From CAYTID01 sp964437735 (GTDB lineage Bacteria; Bacteroidota; Ignavibacteria; UBA10030; BY39): DNA of 43,770 nt. Position numbers and translations under genes: made by a program. The stretch covers positions 1-43,770 of the forward strand of contig CAYTID010000007.1 of assembly GCA_964437735.1 (NCBI GenBank), in the 5' to 3' direction. Below are positions 1 through 7,381 of this stretch, piece by piece; position 1 is the first letter of the stretch, and every line of letters begins with the position of its first letter. The notes beneath the pieces were generated by a model. It saw only the letters and a program-made list of their open reading frames with translations, had not been told where the DNA came from and did not search any database.

Positions 1-749
1 ATAAAAAAATCTATAACCACGCTGACATGGAAGAACTTGAAAAAATGCTTGATGATGATAAAAACAAAAATTACAGATTTAAAATCATTGTCACAGATGG
101 AGTGTTTAGCATGGAAGGAGACCTTGCCCCATTGGATAAAATAATAATTTTGGCGAATAAATATAACGCCATGGTTTTTGTTGACGATTCGCATGCGATC
201 GGAGTTTGCGGTAAAACCGGGCGTGGAACTCCGGAAGCGAAGAATGTACTTGGTAAGGTCGATATTATCACGGGAACTCTTGGTAAGGCGATTGGGGGAG
301 CTGCAGGAGGATATATCAGCGGTAAAAAAGATTTGATAACTTATCTACGTCAGAAATCACGTCCATATACATTTTCAAATTCTCTACCGCCTGCAATTGT
401 TTTCGGTGCGATGGCTGCATTTGATTTGTTGAGTAAGGATCATTCGATTGTTAAGCGTTTACACGATAACACTTCATATTTCAGAAAAGAAATTAAAGCT
501 CTCGGGTTTCTGATACTTGAAGGAGATCATCCAATTGTACCGATTATGTTGGGAGATGCATCGATTGCTCAGGATATGAGTGCAGCTTTACTCAAAGCCG
601 GAGTTTATATCAAAGGTTTATGGTATCCTGTAGTGCCAAAAGGTGAAGCCCGTCTGCGGGCGCAAATCTCCTCTGCATTAACGAAGAAAGATATCGACCG
701 GGCTTTGGATGTTTTCGAAAATGTCGGAAAAAAAATGAAAGTTATATAA
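1..749 (+). CDS. kbl: Glycine C-acetyltransferase (2-amino-3-ketobutyrate CoA ligase), 3' part
   Basis: PLP-dependent alpha-oxoamine synthase that condenses glycine with acetyl-CoA, or works in reverse in threonine breakdown. The gene is cut by the left edge: the frame is open from base 3 and reads KIYNHADMEELEK before the first visible Met at base 27, so that Met is internal. Visible family signatures are DGVFSMEGDLAPL, VDDSHAIGVCGKTGRGTPE and GTLGKAIGGAAGGYISG, with the Schiff-base Lys codon at 285-287, then RQKSRPYTFSNSLPP. The run SRPYTFSNSLPP fits Kbl better than BioF, although 8-amino-7-oxononanoate synthase is a close relative and cannot be fully excluded. It ends with TAA, and no convincing terminator follows before the efp promoter. 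Confidence 0.9.
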   Translation, partial: KKIYNHADMEELEKMLDDDKNKNYRFKIIVTDGVFSMEGDLAPLDKIIILANKYNAMVFVDDSHAIGVCGKTGRGTPEAKNVLGKVDIITGTLGKAIGGAAGGYISGKKDLITYLRQKSRPYTFSNSLPPAIVFGAMAAFDLLSKDHSIVKRLHDNTSYFRKEIKALGFLILEGDHPIVPIMLGDASIAQDMSAALLKAGVYIKGLWYPVVPKGEARLRAQISSALTKKDIDRALDVFENVGKKMKVI

Positions 750-828
750 AATATTTTGTCGTGAATTGAGTTGTCCCGGAGATATATTTTAGAGCTGAAT
801 GATAGAAAATTGATGTAATTTCTATTCC

Positions 829-857
829 TTGACTTTATGCCTCATTCTGTGTATATT
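829..857 (+). promoter_or_regulatory. Candidate sigma-70 promoter for efp-accBC
   Basis: TTGACT (829-834) and TATATT (852-857) are separated by exactly 17 bases, in the 170-base gap between kbl and efp. Transcription would begin near 864, leaving a leader of about 55 bases. The match to the classic -35/-10 consensus is good in an AT-rich setting. No experimental support. Confidence 0.6.
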
Positions 858-919
858 TTTCAAAGAAAATTTAACAAATCTGCAAAAATTATTAAATAAA
901 TGGAGTTTTATTATTAATT

Positions 920-1483
920 ATGGCGAGTACTTCTGATTTTCGAAATGGTCTTACTTTAAAGATAGATGGTGAAATTTGGACAATTATAGAGTTTCAGCAC
1001 GTCAATCCTGGTAACTGGCGTGCATTTGTACGCGCAAAAATGAAAAACCTAAGAAGCGGAAAAGTTATTGAAACCCGTTTCCGGGCTGGTGAAAGCATTG
1101 AGATTGTACGTATTGAGAGAAAAGAGTATCAATTTTTATATCATGACGGATCTGGTTATGTATGTATGGATAAAGAAACCTACGACCAAGTATCTGTTGA
1201 TGAAAAGCATATTGGGGATGGCGGACAATATCTCAAAGATGGCGAAAATGTGCAAATCTTATTTAACGGAAATGTAATTATGGGTGTGGAATTACCCATA
1301 ACAGTCGTTGTGAAAATAATAGAAACAGTTCCGGGAATAAAAGGTGATACTGCAACAGGTGGGTCGAAACCTGCGAAAGTCGAATCGGGTGCGATTGTAA
1401 ATGTTCCCTTATTTCTAAATGAAGGGGATGTAATCAAAGTTGATACTCGGACAGGCGAATACCTGGAACGGGTGAAAGTATAA
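920..1483 (+). CDS. efp: Translation elongation factor P
   Basis: EF-P binds the ribosome between the P and E sites and relieves stalling at polyproline stretches. The protein has 187 residues, the normal length, with the three beta-barrel domains: N-terminal KOW-like (1-65), central OB (about 66-128) and C-terminal OB, ending in the family signature DTRTGEYLERV. The functional domain-I loop is unusual: PGNWRAF (residues 30-36) replaces the common PGKGxAF, so the position modified in E. coli (Lys34) or rhamnosylated in Pseudomonas (Arg32) is Asn32, followed by Trp33 and Arg34. A comparable PGNxRAF loop is, as I recall, found in Chlorobi. A weak GGAG lies 14 bases before the ATG. It leads the efp-accB-accC gene order seen in many bacteria. 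Confidence 0.97.
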   Translation: MASTSDFRNGLTLKIDGEIWTIIEFQHVNPGNWRAFVRAKMKNLRSGKVIETRFRAGESIEIVRIERKEYQFLYHDGSGYVCMDKETYDQVSVDEKHIGDGGQYLKDGENVQILFNGNVIMGVELPITVVVKIIETVPGIKGDTATGGSKPAKVESGAIVNVPLFLNEGDVIKVDTRTGEYLERVKV

Positions 1484-1514
1484 TTTTTTTAAACCATCAA
1501 AAATTGGAGACGAG

Positions 1515-2006
1515 ATGGATATTAATTATTTAAAAAAACTCACTAAAATATTCACAGATAGCAATGTCGATGAAATCGAAATTGAAGAAGAAGGTTTAAA
1601 GTTAAGGATATCGAAAAACCGACAAAACAGTTCTATCAATGTTGCTCCGCCTCAACCTTACATCCCTACATACCAGCTACCTGTTCCTGAAGCACCTCCT
1701 CCAAAACCGGCAGAAGTTTCCATCGAGCCTGCAAAGGCGCCGGTTATTGTTACGCCTGAAAAAAAATATCACGAATTAAAATCACCTATCGTTGGAACAT
1801 TTTACAGAGCACCGTCACCGGATGCCGATTCTTATGTTGAAGTTGGACAAACAATTCAAAAAGGGACAGTCCTTTGTATAATCGAAGCAATGAAGTTGAT
1901 GAATGAAATTGAATCGGATGTTTCCGGACGTATCGTCCAGATAAAAATAGATAATGCTCAACCGGTTGAATACAACCAGGTACTATTTTTGATTGAACCG
2001 GTTTAA
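1515..2006 (+). CDS. accB: Biotin carboxyl carrier protein of acetyl-CoA carboxylase
   Basis: Carries biotin between the biotin carboxylase and carboxyltransferase half-reactions of acetyl-CoA carboxylase, the first step of fatty-acid synthesis. The 163 residues divide into an acidic N-terminal helical region (1-35), a Pro/Ala-rich linker (about 45-82) and a C-terminal biotinyl domain (about 85-163). The biotinylation motif is EAMKLMNEI, with Lys127 as the biotin acceptor, 36 residues from the end as expected for AccB. A GGAG-type ribosome site lies just before the ATG. The gene is 31 bases after efp and 40 bases before accC, so the three probably share the promoter at 829. Confidence 0.96.
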   Translation: MDINYLKKLTKIFTDSNVDEIEIEEEGLKLRISKNRQNSSINVAPPQPYIPTYQLPVPEAPPPKPAEVSIEPAKAPVIVTPEKKYHELKSPIVGTFYRAPSPDADSYVEVGQTIQKGTVLCIIEAMKLMNEIESDVSGRIVQIKIDNAQPVEYNQVLFLIEPV

Positions 2007-2046
2007 TGTTCCTACCAAATAATAACTCAATAATCTGAGGTCAATA

Positions 2047-3393
2047 TTGTTTAGCAAGGTACTAATAGCGAATCGCGGTGAAATTGCACTTCGAGTTATT
2101 CGTGTGTGCAGAGAATTGGGAATTAAAACAGTTGCAGTATATTCTGAAGCCGACAGGTATTCATTGCATGTAAAGTTTGCCGATGAAGCTGTCTGTATAG
2201 GACCCGCATCAAGCAAAGAAAGCTATCTGAATATTCCCCGGATAATTTCAGCCGCTGAAATAACGGGAGCAGAAGCAATCCATCCGGGTTACGGTTTTTT
2301 AGCCGAAAATGCAAATTTTGCTGAAATTTGTGGTTCTTCGGGAATTAAGTTCATTGGACCTTCACCTGACGCAATTCATTCGATGGGGAATAAATCGCTC
2401 GCAAAAGAAACAATGCAGAAAGCGGGAGTTCCGATTATTCCGGGAAGCGACGGAATAATTCAAGATGTGAGAGTAGCTTTTGAACTCGCCAATTCTATAG
2501 GTTTTCCCGTAATCTTAAAAGCCGTTGCCGGCGGCGGCGGCAAGGGAATGAGAATTGTCCGTGAACCGGGCGACTTTGAAAAAAATTTTTTGATGGCTTC
2601 GACCGAAGCAGAAGCTGCATTCGGAGATGCCGGCGTTTATTTAGAAAAATTTATCGAAGAACCACATCATATTGAATTACAAGTTTTTGGTGATCAGCAC
2701 GGGAATGCGATTCATCTTAACGAAAGAGATTGCTCAATCCAGAGAAGATATCAAAAACTCGTCGAAGAATCGCCCTCTCCTTTTATCGATAATGAGTTAA
2801 GAAAAACCATGGGTGAAGCTGCTATACTTGGAGCAAAAAGTGTTAATTATGAAGGAGCAGGAACGATAGAATTTTTAGTCGATAAGAACAAGAAGTTTTA
2901 TTTTATGGAAATGAATACGAGAATTCAGGTTGAGCATCCTGTTACTGAGGAGATCACCGGAAGGGATTTGATCAAATTGCAGATAAGAATTGCCGCCGGC
3001 GATAAATTGGATATTAAATCCATAAAACCTTCAGGACATGCTATTGAATGCCGTATCAATGCTGAAGATCCACACCATAATTTCCGACCTTCACCAGGTG
3101 AGATTACGGGCTTTCATTTACCGGGAGGTTTCGGCGTAAGAGTCGACACTCATTGCTATGCAGGTTATAAAATACCTCCGAATTACGATTCGTTAATTGC
3201 AAAACTTATCGTATACGGATCGACGCGTGAAAGTGCAATTCAGAAAATGGCAGGCGCTCTCGATGAATTTACAATTGAAGGTGTGCACACAACGATACCT
3301 TTTCATAAACAAGTTATGAAAAATGATTTGTTTAAGGCAGGTACATTCGACACTTCATTTTTAGAAAAAAACCAATTGTTAGAAGATAAATAA
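2047..3393 (+). CDS. accC: Biotin carboxylase subunit of acetyl-CoA carboxylase
   Basis: ATP-dependent carboxylation of the biotin on AccB. The protein has 448 residues, the standard length, with an ATP-grasp fold: N-terminal SKVLIANRGEIALRVIR, the glycine-rich loop GGGGKGMR (about 163-170), the ERDCSIQRR strand, and the catalytic/metal segment EMNTRIQVEHPVTE (about 287-300). The start is a TTG at 2047, chosen because GAGG at 2037-2040 is well spaced and because family proteins begin with exactly this MFxKxLIANRGEIA. The single-domain length and the efp-accB context favour acetyl-CoA carboxylase over propionyl-CoA or pyruvate carboxylase, whose subunits are usually longer. gcvH follows after 13 bases. 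Confidence 0.96.
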   Translation: MFSKVLIANRGEIALRVIRVCRELGIKTVAVYSEADRYSLHVKFADEAVCIGPASSKESYLNIPRIISAAEITGAEAIHPGYGFLAENANFAEICGSSGIKFIGPSPDAIHSMGNKSLAKETMQKAGVPIIPGSDGIIQDVRVAFELANSIGFPVILKAVAGGGGKGMRIVREPGDFEKNFLMASTEAEAAFGDAGVYLEKFIEEPHHIELQVFGDQHGNAIHLNERDCSIQRRYQKLVEESPSPFIDNELRKTMGEAAILGAKSVNYEGAGTIEFLVDKNKKFYFMEMNTRIQVEHPVTEEITGRDLIKLQIRIAAGDKLDIKSIKPSGHAIECRINAEDPHHNFRPSPGEITGFHLPGGFGVRVDTHCYAGYKIPPNYDSLIAKLIVYGSTRESAIQKMAGALDEFTIEGVHTTIPFHKQVMKNDLFKAGTFDTSFLEKNQLLEDK

Positions 3394-3406
3394 TAAAAGG
3401 ACGAAT

Positions 3407-3787
3407 ATGAATTTCCCTGATAATTTAAAATACACAAAAGATCATGAATGGATACTCGTTGAAGGTGATAAAGGAACAATAGGTATTACCGACTATGCCC
3501 AGAGCGAATTGGGAGATGTTGTTTTTGTTGAGTTACCGAATGTCGGACAGGAATATAAAAGCGGTGATGGTTTCGGTACAATCGAGGCGGTTAAAGCAGT
3601 GTCTGATTTATTAGCTCCTGTAACGGGTGTTGTAGCAGAAGTGAATACAGCTTTAAGCGCACAACCTGAACTTGTAAACAGCGAGCCTTACTCAGGTGGA
3701 TGGATGATAAAAGTAAAAATCACGAACATCGCAGATGTTAATGATTTACTAGGTGTTGCCGAATACAAATCTTTAATAGGGAAGTAA
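3407..3787 (+). CDS. gcvH: Glycine cleavage system H protein
   Basis: Lipoyl carrier that shuttles the aminomethyl group between the P, T and L proteins of the glycine cleavage system. The 126 residues match the family throughout: YTKDHEWI near the N-terminus, GITDYAQSELGDVVFVELP, the lipoyl-lysine motif IEAVKAVSDLLAPVTG with Lys63 as acceptor, then LVNSEPYSGGWMIKV. AAAGGA precedes the ATG. It sits 8 bases before gcvPA, a common pairing in organisms with a split P protein. A lipoyl-relay role instead of glycine cleavage is possible in principle, but gcvPA next door argues for glycine cleavage. Confidence 0.97.
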   Translation: MNFPDNLKYTKDHEWILVEGDKGTIGITDYAQSELGDVVFVELPNVGQEYKSGDGFGTIEAVKAVSDLLAPVTGVVAEVNTALSAQPELVNSEPYSGGWMIKVKITNIADVNDLLGVAEYKSLIGK

Positions 3788-3795
3788 CTTAACCT

Positions 3796-5136
3796 ATGGC
3801 ATACATACCCAACACAAATGCCGATCGGGAAGAAATGTTAAAAGCGATTGGCGTTTCAAGTTTTGAAGAACTCCTTAAAAACATTCCTCAGGAACTTCGT
3901 CTTCGTGAAAACATTAATATCCCCGCACGCCTATCTGAATTCGAAGTCTTTAATGAGATTAAGAAACTAGAAAACAATAATAAACCAACTTCAGGACAAA
4001 TATCTTTCCTTGGGGGTGGTTCGTACGATCATTATATACCTTCAGCGATTGCATCAATTACAGGCAGATCGGAATTCTACACAGCTTATACTCCGTACCA
4101 AGCTGAGGTAAGCCAGGGAACATTGCAAGCAATTTTTGAGTATCAGACTATGGTATGTCGGCTGACAGGCATGGACATCGCTAATGCATCGATGTACGAC
4201 GGTGGATCAGCCCTCGCTGAGGCAGCTCTTCTTGCTACAGATTTTACAGGCAGGAACGAGATAATTATTGCCGGAAAAATTCATCCGGATTATTTAAATA
4301 TTATTCGTACATATTGTGAAGGTCAGGATATTATTATCACTGAAGTTACATCAAGCCGTGGAGCTATCATTCCTGAGAAATTGAAATCATCCGTTTCGGA
4401 AAAAACAGCTGCAGTAATAATACAACATCCGAATTTTTATGGATGTCTTGAAGATGCAGATGAAGTCGGAAAGATCGCAAAATCAGCCGGTGCATTATTC
4501 ATAGTTACGGTTGATCCGATATCACTAGGAATTTTAGCCCCGCCAAATGATTTCGGAGCTGATATCGTGATCGCGGAAGGACAAGTTTTTGGAGTGCCGC
4601 AAAGTTTTGGTGGACCCTACCTCGGTATTTTTGCCGCTAAGGAATATTTATTGAGAAAAATTCCGGGCAGGATTTCGGGGATTACAGTTGATGCCGACGG
4701 TGAACGCGGTTTTGTATTAACAGTACAAACACGTGAACAACATATTAGACGTGACAAAGCCACATCGAACATATGCACTAATCAAGCGCTTGTAATGCTT
4801 ACTGCAACTGTCTATTTATCTCTGCTGGGGAAACAAGGATTACACGAAGTTGCAAATTTATGTTTGCAAAAATCTCACTATCTTGCGGACAAGCTTTCCG
4901 GAATAGATGGAGTTCATCTGAAATTTAATTGTGCATATTTCCGTGAATTTGTTATTGAAACTCCGAAACCGTCACACCAAGTTTTAAAATATATGAGTGA
5001 TAAAGGTATTTTAGCCGGTATTCCACTTTCTAAATTTGATCCGAAAGATAACGGAATTCTTGTTGCAGTTACCGAAAAGCGGACAAAAGCTGAAATGGAT
5101 TTATTTGTTGAGGAACTTCGAAAATTTCTGAAATAA
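3796..5136 (+). CDS. gcvPA: Glycine dehydrogenase (decarboxylating) subunit 1
   Basis: N-terminal half of the P protein, which decarboxylates glycine and passes the aminomethyl group to lipoyl-GcvH. Its 446 residues are the full length of the separate alpha subunit, so this is not a truncated single-chain GcvP. Recognisable segments are MAYIPNTNADREEML, SFLGGGSYDHYIPSAI, FYTAYTPYQAEVSQGTLQA, ASMYDGGSALAEA and the C-terminal RDKATSNICTNQAL. The PLP-binding Lys belongs to the beta subunit (GcvPB), which is not in this window, and neither is the T protein. A strong terminator follows 21 bases after the stop, so the transcription unit appears to end here. Confidence 0.96.
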   Translation: MAYIPNTNADREEMLKAIGVSSFEELLKNIPQELRLRENINIPARLSEFEVFNEIKKLENNNKPTSGQISFLGGGSYDHYIPSAIASITGRSEFYTAYTPYQAEVSQGTLQAIFEYQTMVCRLTGMDIANASMYDGGSALAEAALLATDFTGRNEIIIAGKIHPDYLNIIRTYCEGQDIIITEVTSSRGAIIPEKLKSSVSEKTAAVIIQHPNFYGCLEDADEVGKIAKSAGALFIVTVDPISLGILAPPNDFGADIVIAEGQVFGVPQSFGGPYLGIFAAKEYLLRKIPGRISGITVDADGERGFVLTVQTREQHIRRDKATSNICTNQALVMLTATVYLSLLGKQGLHEVANLCLQKSHYLADKLSGIDGVHLKFNCAYFREFVIETPKPSHQVLKYMSDKGILAGIPLSKFDPKDNGILVAVTEKRTKAEMDLFVEELRKFLK

Positions 5137-5157
5137 ACTTGTTATTATTTTAATTTG

Positions 5158-5192
5158 AAGCCGGTTTTTCTTTTAAACCGGCTTTTGTTTTT
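5158..5192 (+). terminator. Intrinsic terminator after gcvPA
   Basis: A perfect 10-bp inverted repeat, AAGCCGGTTT (5158-5167) and AAACCGGCTT (5175-5184), has a 7-base loop and runs into a T-rich tail (TTTTGTTTTTT) from 5183. The GC-rich core CCGG stands out against the AT-rich background. It closes the efp-accBC-gcvH-gcvPA unit. Confidence 0.92.
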
Positions 5193-5299
5193 TATACCTG
5201 TTTGATTATATTCAATTACTGCCTCCCGGCAAAATTTTCATTAGGTTAAGAGAAAAATATTTGTGATTAATATTCCAAAAATACTATCAGGAGGTGCAA

Positions 5300-6838
5300 A
5301 TGTTCTCTCAAGTTTTAAGTAGCGCAACTTATGGTATAAATGCTCACATTGTTCAGGTTGAAACCAATATTGAAAAAGCAATTCACAGTTTTATAGTTGT
5401 GGGTTTACCCGATAACGCTGTAAAAGAAAGCCGTGAACGGGTAACGGCTGCAATAAAAAATTCAGGCATCCCCTTTCCAAATCTGAAAATCACTATTAAT
5501 CTTGCCCCGGCGGATATAAAAAAAGAAGGCTCATCTTACGATCTTCCTATCGCTGTTGGAATTCTGGCGGCTTCAGATAAGGTGATTATCGATTTGTTAA
5601 AAGATTTTGTGATTCTTGGAGAACTTGCCCTCGACGGATCCTTACGTCCGATTCACGGAGTTTTACCGATAGCTGTGGATATTAAAAAGAACAATCTAAA
5701 AGGAATTATTCTACCTAAAGAAAATGCCAAAGAAGCTGCAATGGTCGAAGGGATTGAGGTTTTTCCGATGTCATCGCTTTCAGAGACTATTGATTTTTTA
5801 AATGGTGAATATAAATTATTGAAACCATTTCATGTTGATCTGAATGAAGTATTTGCACAAGAGCGGCAATACCCGACGGATTTTTCTGATGTGAAAGGAC
5901 AAGAAAATGTTAAACGTGCATTAGAAGTTGCTGCTGCGGGAGCTCATAACATTATTATGATTGGTCCACCCGGATCGGGAAAGACGATGCTAGCAAAACG
6001 TCTTCCTACAATATTACCTCCTATGACTTTTGAAGAGGCGATTGAAACTACTAAAATTCACTCTGTTGCGGGTGTCCTTGCTCCGAATTCTGCATTAGTT
6101 GCGACTCGACCATACCGTTCTCCTCATCATACTATATCCGACAGTGCGCTTGTCGGAGGCGGAACTATTCCCCGCCCCGGCGAAATTTCGCTTGCCCACC
6201 ACGGAATTTTATTTCTTGACGAACTCCCGGAATTTGCCCGAAATGTTTTGGAAGTTTTGCGCCAACCGTTAGAGGATGGACGTATAACAGTCAGTAGATC
6301 GAAAATGACTCTGGAATTTCCAGCAAATTTTATGCTTGTATGTGCTATGAATCCTTGTCCTTGTGGATTTTACACTGACCCGGCAAAAGAATGCACCTGT
6401 ACTTCAATGCAAATACAAAAATATATGGCTAAGATTTCCGGACCGTTACTCGACAGGATCGATTTACATATAGAAGTTCCTGCTGTTAAATACAAGGAGC
6501 TATCGAGTAAAAACTCTAGTGAACTTTCACAAAATATACGAGAAAGAGTTACAAGTGCCAGGCAAATTCAAATGTTGCGCTTTAAAGTAAATACAGGAAT
6601 CTTTACAAATGCTGATATGCAATCGAAAGAAATAAAACTATTTTGCCAGATTGATTCAGCAGGTGAAGAATTATTAAAAATGGCAATAACAAAATTAGGA
6701 TTATCTGCCCGGGCATATGATCGTATTTTAAAAGTGTCACGCACGATCGCTGACCTTGCAGGTTCGAATAATATAAAGCCCGAGCATATCAGTGAAGCTA
6801 TCCAATATCGAACGCTTGACAGAAATTTGTGGATTTGA
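5300..6838 (+). CDS. comM: YifB/ComM family Mg-chelatase-like AAA+ ATPase
   Basis: AAA+ protein of the YifB/ComM family. In Vibrio, ComM is a branch-migration helicase acting in natural transformation; in most lineages the role is not established. Features are the Lon-like N-terminal domain (about 1-165), Walker A GPPGSGKT, the HHTISDSALVGGG insert, Walker B ILFLDELPEF, and a cysteine-rich NPCPCGFYTDPAKECTC segment, ending with the Mg-chelatase C-terminal helical domain. The start is set at ATG 5300 instead of the in-frame GTG at 5294, because AGGAGG occupies 5289-5294 and spaces correctly to 5300, and family proteins begin MxSxVLSxxxYGI. It stands alone between the terminator upstream and the mce promoter downstream. 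About 512 residues, normal for the family. Confidence 0.93.
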   Translation: MFSQVLSSATYGINAHIVQVETNIEKAIHSFIVVGLPDNAVKESRERVTAAIKNSGIPFPNLKITINLAPADIKKEGSSYDLPIAVGILAASDKVIIDLLKDFVILGELALDGSLRPIHGVLPIAVDIKKNNLKGIILPKENAKEAAMVEGIEVFPMSSLSETIDFLNGEYKLLKPFHVDLNEVFAQERQYPTDFSDVKGQENVKRALEVAAAGAHNIIMIGPPGSGKTMLAKRLPTILPPMTFEEAIETTKIHSVAGVLAPNSALVATRPYRSPHHTISDSALVGGGTIPRPGEISLAHHGILFLDELPEFARNVLEVLRQPLEDGRITVSRSKMTLEFPANFMLVCAMNPCPCGFYTDPAKECTCTSMQIQKYMAKISGPLLDRIDLHIEVPAVKYKELSSKNSSELSQNIRERVTSARQIQMLRFKVNTGIFTNADMQSKEIKLFCQIDSAGEELLKMAITKLGLSARAYDRILKVSRTIADLAGSNNIKPEHISEAIQYRTLDRNLWI

Positions 6839-6906
6839 ATTATTTATTTTGCACCGATATTTGATCAACGGCATTCTCAACCATTAACCCTGATGACTTT
6901 CGCATG

Positions 6907-6935
6907 TTGTTCCGTTTGTTCCATTTTCCTATATT
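6907..6935 (+). promoter_or_regulatory. Candidate sigma-70 promoter for mce-uvrC
   Basis: TTGTTC (6907-6912) and TATATT (6930-6935) are separated by 17 bases in the 126-base gap between comM and mce. The -10 hexamer is identical to that of the efp promoter candidate. The predicted start of transcription is near 6942, about 25 bases before the mce start codon. Confidence 0.45.
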
Positions 6936-6964
6936 GATTTAAATAATATTTTAAAATAATATTC

Positions 6965-7378
6965 ATGTTGACCATGTATAAAAACCTATCCCATATCGGA
7001 ATTGCTGTAAGTAATTTGTCAAAATCTCTTGAAATATTTCAAAATCTTTTTGATGCAGAACCATCGAAAATGGAACATGTTGAAGAACAAAAGGTCAATC
7101 TATCATTTTTCGAAGTTGGAGGGATGCACATTGAATTGTTGGAAGCATCTGCACCGGATTCTCCGATTTCAAAATTTATTGAAAAACGGGGTGAAGGAAT
7201 TCATCACCTGTCGTTTTACGTCGATGATATTGAGTTTGAATTAATCCGTTTAAAGAACAAAGGCGTTCACTTAATCGACGAAAAAGCTCGAATAGGTGCA
7301 GGAGGAAACCTGATTGCTTTCATACACCCCCGATCGACTAATGGGGTTTTAATCGAACTGACACAACGGCAAAAGTAA
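6965..7378 (+). CDS. mce: Methylmalonyl-CoA epimerase
   Basis: Interconverts the (R) and (S) forms of methylmalonyl-CoA in propionate metabolism. About 137 residues in the vicinal-oxygen-chelate fold, made of paired beta-alpha-beta units. Visible signatures are HIGIAVSNL near the N-terminus (metal-binding His), MHIELLEA, SPISKFIEKRGEGIHHLSFYVDDI (second metal His) and the C-terminal VLIELTQ (metal-binding Glu). The run SPISKFIEKRGEGIHH is characteristic of epimerases and not of glyoxalase I. ATG codons at 6965 and 6974 are both possible; the second gives the more typical short N-terminus. uvrC starts 3 bases after the stop. The methylmalonyl-CoA mutase partner is not in this window. Confidence 0.92.
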   Translation: MLTMYKNLSHIGIAVSNLSKSLEIFQNLFDAEPSKMEHVEEQKVNLSFFEVGGMHIELLEASAPDSPISKFIEKRGEGIHHLSFYVDDIEFELIRLKNKGVHLIDEKARIGAGGNLIAFIHPRSTNGVLIELTQRQK

Positions 7379-7381
7379 GGT

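Noticed and set aside
3796..5136. Truncated glycine dehydrogenase
   Set aside because: The 446-residue length and sequence match the separate alpha subunit of split GcvP, so nothing is missing.
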